DNA from: Lawsonibacter hominis
GTDB lineage: Bacteria > Bacillota > Clostridia > Oscillospirales > Oscillospiraceae
Assembly (NCBI RefSeq): GCF_014287895.1
Contig: NZ_JACOPP010000033.1
Span: 1 to 23,803 of the forward strand
DNA length: 23,803 nt
Direction: 5' to 3'
Part shown: positions 21,844 through 23,803 of the stretch, one piece after another
Layout of the letters: each line of letters opens with the position of its first letter
Position numbering within the stretch: the first letter of the stretch is position 1
Program-made: the position numbers and the translations under genes
Notes under the pieces: generated by a model
What the model saw: only the letters and a program-made list of their open reading frames with translations
Database searches by the model: none
What the model was told of the DNA's origin: nothing

Positions 21844-23097
21844 TCAAGTTCCGCTTTCCGCCGCCCTGCTCCACTTTGCCGAACGGATATACAGCGGTAT
21901 CGCGGCAAGCTGCGCGGCAACAGAGACCGCTATCATGGCCGGGATGCTGATATCATACAGCACACCCAAAAGCCAGCTTCCCAGGAACCAGAACACGCCG
22001 AAGGAGCACTCGAAAATACCGTAGCCGGTGGCGCGGCTGGCTTTGGGAACCATATTCGTTACAGCGGCCTTTAGGATGGATTCCTGCGCCCCCATCCCTA
22101 TGCCCCAGAGCGCGATCCCCACAAGCACCATGGGGACCGACGGGACGGCAAACAGGAAAATCGCAAAGGGCGCCGAAAGGATCGTCGACCAGACAAGGGC
22201 CCTGACGCCCTTTTTATCGTAGAGGAATCCAAAGAACAGGGCGGCCACGGCGTCTACCAGCATCGCTCCGGCATAGAGCAGCGGCAGCGTCCCGCCGCTT
22301 ACCAGCGCGGAGGTCTGCGCAAGGCCGGCAGCCAGTCCCGTATAGGTGCGGGAGATGTGCATGATCACAATGGAATAGTCGATAAATCCAAAGGCAAAGA
22401 GACTGATCCCGGCAATATAGAGGATGAACTCCTTCTTCATTTTGAACGGGACATACTCTTTGCTTTCCGGCTCAAAGCGTTCCGGGTTCGGGAATCGGTA
22501 TCTGGTTACCAGCAGCAGGACGATCGTGATCACACTGGGGACCGCCAGTACCGCAAAGCAGGCGGAGTAGATCTGAAACACAGTTCCATCCGTCTTGAAG
22601 AGCATGACAAGATACAGCAGCACGGGCCCGAGAAACGCGCCGATCTGGTCGAGCACCTCCTGAATGCCGAAGCTCTTGCCCACGCCCTCCTGTGCGGCGG
22701 CAAAGGACAGTATCGTATCCTTTGCGGGCTTTTTGATGGCCTTGCCCATCCGCTGAACGATCAGCAGCGCGCAGGCCCCGATCCATCCGTGCTCTCCCAC
22801 CAGCGCAAGCGCAGGCACCGCCAGCACATCCAGGAGATAGCCCGCAATCGTCATGGGCCAGTACTGCTTTGTTCGATCCGTCAGTTTCCCGAATACATAG
22901 CGCATGGAGTAGCCTATCAGTTCTCCAAGCCCGGAAACAAATCCGATCGTACCCGCAGAAGCGCCGAGCAGGGAGAGATATGCGCCGCGGATGCTGGATG
23001 CCCCCTCGTGGGTCATATCCGAAAACAGGCTGACAATGCCGAACAGAAGAATAAACAGCATCGCCTGGGAGAGTCTTTTACTCTTGCTATGCTTCAT
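21844..23097 (-). CDS. Major facilitator superfamily transporter
   Basis: The 417-residue protein has about twelve hydrophobic segments. Landmarks are FLFSD-like VSLFSDMTHEG in helix 1, a loop GKLTDRTKQYW (the MFS motif A region) and KAIKKPAKDTILSFAA in the first half. A second-half counterpart is FGFLYDKKGVRA. This subfamily often exports drugs or small organic molecules; the substrate cannot be told. It overlaps the upstream marR gene by 11 bases, so the two form an operon, and a MarR-type repressor probably controls export. The ATG at 23097 has only a weak ribosome site, consistent with coupled translation. Confidence 0.9.
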   Translation of the reverse strand: MKHSKSKRLSQAMLFILLFGIVSLFSDMTHEGASSIRGAYLSLLGASAGTIGFVSGLGELIGYSMRYVFGKLTDRTKQYWPMTIAGYLLDVLAVPALALVGEHGWIGACALLIVQRMGKAIKKPAKDTILSFAAAQEGVGKSFGIQEVLDQIGAFLGPVLLYLVMLFKTDGTVFQIYSACFAVLAVPSVITIVLLLVTRYRFPNPERFEPESKEYVPFKMKKEFILYIAGISLFAFGFIDYSIVIMHISRTYTGLAAGLAQTSALVSGGTLPLLYAGAMLVDAVAALFFGFLYDKKGVRALVWSTILSAPFAIFLFAVPSVPMVLVGIALWGIGMGAQESILKAAVTNMVPKASRATGYGIFECSFGVFWFLGSWLLGVLYDISIPAMIAVSVAAQLAAIPLYIRSAKWSRAAESGT

Positions 23098-23563
23098 CCG
23101 GCCGACACCCTTTCATTCTTTGATTCATTTCCGGAAAATCCGCCCTGCTCTCTGCTTTACACCGCCGGTACAGTCTGTCCAGAAGCCGTGCAAATTCCTG
23201 TTTTTCCGCCTCCGGCAGCGGCTGCAGCAGCCACTCGTAAAACAGCGCCTCCACATACGCTTTGGAATGTTTCAATCCTTCCGCTTTTTCTGTGGCAAAC
23301 AGCAGCTGGCTCCGTCCGTCGCCGGGATTCTCTTTCCGGATCAGATACCCCTTCGCCTCCAGATTGGCCGTCTGTCTTGCGACGGCCCCTTTGTCGATCC
23401 CGACGATCCTGCACACGCCCGCCTGTGTAATGCCGGGATTCTTACGGATCGCATGGAGCACATCGAATTCCGCGGTACCGATCCCGTCTTCCCGAAGGGT
23501 ACGGACTGTAAATTTGCCGACTTCCCGCGCAATTTTTGTAATTTTTCTTTTGGTAATATCCAT
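23087..23563 (-). CDS. MarR-family transcriptional regulator
   Basis: The 158-residue protein carries a winged helix-turn-helix: FDVLHAIRKNPGITQAGVCRIVG, outlined here by GITQ and the recognition helix DKGAVARQTANLEAKGYLIRKENPGDGRSQ, of which the wing is ENPGDGRSQLLF. Residues before and after form the helical dimer domain. It is followed by the MFS gene with an 11-base overlap, a common arrangement in which the regulator represses itself and the pump until a ligand binds. Its promoter at 23605-23632 contains an inverted repeat that fits a MarR operator. Confidence 0.92.
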   Translation of the reverse strand: MDITKRKITKIAREVGKFTVRTLREDGIGTAEFDVLHAIRKNPGITQAGVCRIVGIDKGAVARQTANLEAKGYLIRKENPGDGRSQLLFATEKAEGLKHSKAYVEALFYEWLLQPLPEAEKQEFARLLDRLYRRCKAESRADFPEMNQRMKGCRPDEA

Positions 23564-23577
23564 TGCCGCCTCACGTC

Positions 23578-23632
23578 AAAAAGATGTAGCATCAACCAAA
23601 TCAGATGATACCACATCTTTTTGGTTTGTCAA
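23578..23632 (-). promoter_or_regulatory. marR promoter with overlapping operator-like inverted repeat
   Basis: On the minus strand TTGACA (complement of 23627-23632) and TATCAT (complement of 23605-23610) are 16 bases apart. The inverted repeat AAAAAGATGTAG (23578-23589) / CCACATCTTTTT (23611-23622), with one mismatch, has one arm inside the promoter spacer and the other downstream near the start site. A bound MarR dimer pair would block transcription. Confidence 0.75.
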
Positions 23633-23684
23633 GCAGCAAGCTTACGGCCCGGGCAGGCTTTCCTTCTGCGCCGCCTCCAAACGA

Positions 23685-23803
23685 GGTAGTGTCAAGGATT
23701 TTGCGCAAATTGGTTTGCAGGCTCTGGAATGAATGAAGTCAGCCAGCAATGGAGGCGTCCTCAACGGCAGCCTCCAGGTGCTTCATATTCATGTACTTTT
23801 TGT
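23685..23803 (-). mobile_element. Possible insertion-sequence end with the C-terminus of a minus-strand protein
   Basis: On the minus strand a frame enters from the right edge and ends at 23739 with MKHLEAAVEDASIAG and a TGA. Just beyond the stop, the plus-strand sequence GGTAGTGTCAAGGATTTTG (from 23685) resembles the terminal inverted repeats of IS256-type elements, and non-coding sequence follows. A transposase C-terminus is a fair guess, but the 20 visible residues do not identify the family. Confidence 0.35.

Noticed and set aside
22357..23430. Plus-strand frame of 357 codons opposite the MFS and marR genes
   Set aside because: It crosses two real minus-strand genes with clear family features and has no ribosome site.

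Overview
The window looks like the chromosome of a moderately high-GC Clostridia (Firmicutes), most plausibly a gut Oscillospiraceae relative. This placement is inferred from GGAGG ribosome binding sites, a NiCo riboswitch, a TPP riboswitch driving a thiW-type salvage operon, and a type I-C CRISPR system with the repeat common in this group. No marker gene fixes the species.

Layout. (1) Bases 1 to about 419 look like the end of an integrated element. They abut a 3' fragment of a tRNA-Ser gene (420-478), and the native terminator follows the fragment. (2) A consensus promoter and a NiCo riboswitch control an 841-residue P-type ATPase, probably a Ni/Co exporter (683-3566). (3) About 720 bases without a convincing gene hold a small promoter-terminator unit, a CRISPR-repeat-like sequence and a palindrome upstream of cas3. 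(4) A complete type I-C operon follows: cas3, cas5, cas8c with internal cas11c, cas7, cas4, cas1, cas2 (4285-11785). A leader and a 16-repeat, 15-spacer array follow it (11970-13011). (5) A lower-GC block carries an ECF sigma factor, a translationally coupled membrane-anchored anti-sigma protein, and a decayed partial copy of the latter split by a 168-bp MITE-like element (13123 to about 15540). (6) A TPP-riboswitch-controlled operon for salvage of thiamine and its precursors runs thiD, thiamine-binding protein, thiW, thiM, thiE, HAD phosphatase, tenA, then a frameshifted thiZ and a truncated thiX (15815-21740). (7) A divergent marR-MFS pair lies on the minus strand (21844-23632). A possible insertion-sequence end sits at the right edge.

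How they work together. The Cas genes are tightly packed: several junctions are 4-base ATGA or GTGA overlaps, and the array lies directly downstream in the same orientation. They encode the full I-C set: Cascade (Cas5, Cas7, Cas8, Cas11), the Cas3 nuclease-helicase, and the adaptation module. The thi genes can phosphorylate HMP and hydroxyethylthiazole and join them to thiamine phosphate. No de novo genes (thiC, thiG) are present, so uptake of precursors through ThiW plus TenA salvage is likely the main supply. The ABC route for pyrimidine precursor uptake appears to be decaying.

The most interesting points are the NiCo-riboswitch-controlled P-type ATPase of unassigned metal specificity, the structured region with a possible CRISPR-like regulatory RNA upstream of cas3, the internal Cas11c start, the dated split in the CRISPR repeats, the sigma/anti-sigma block with its MITE-disrupted duplicate, and the broken thiZX genes. 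I did not find a clear wholly new system.
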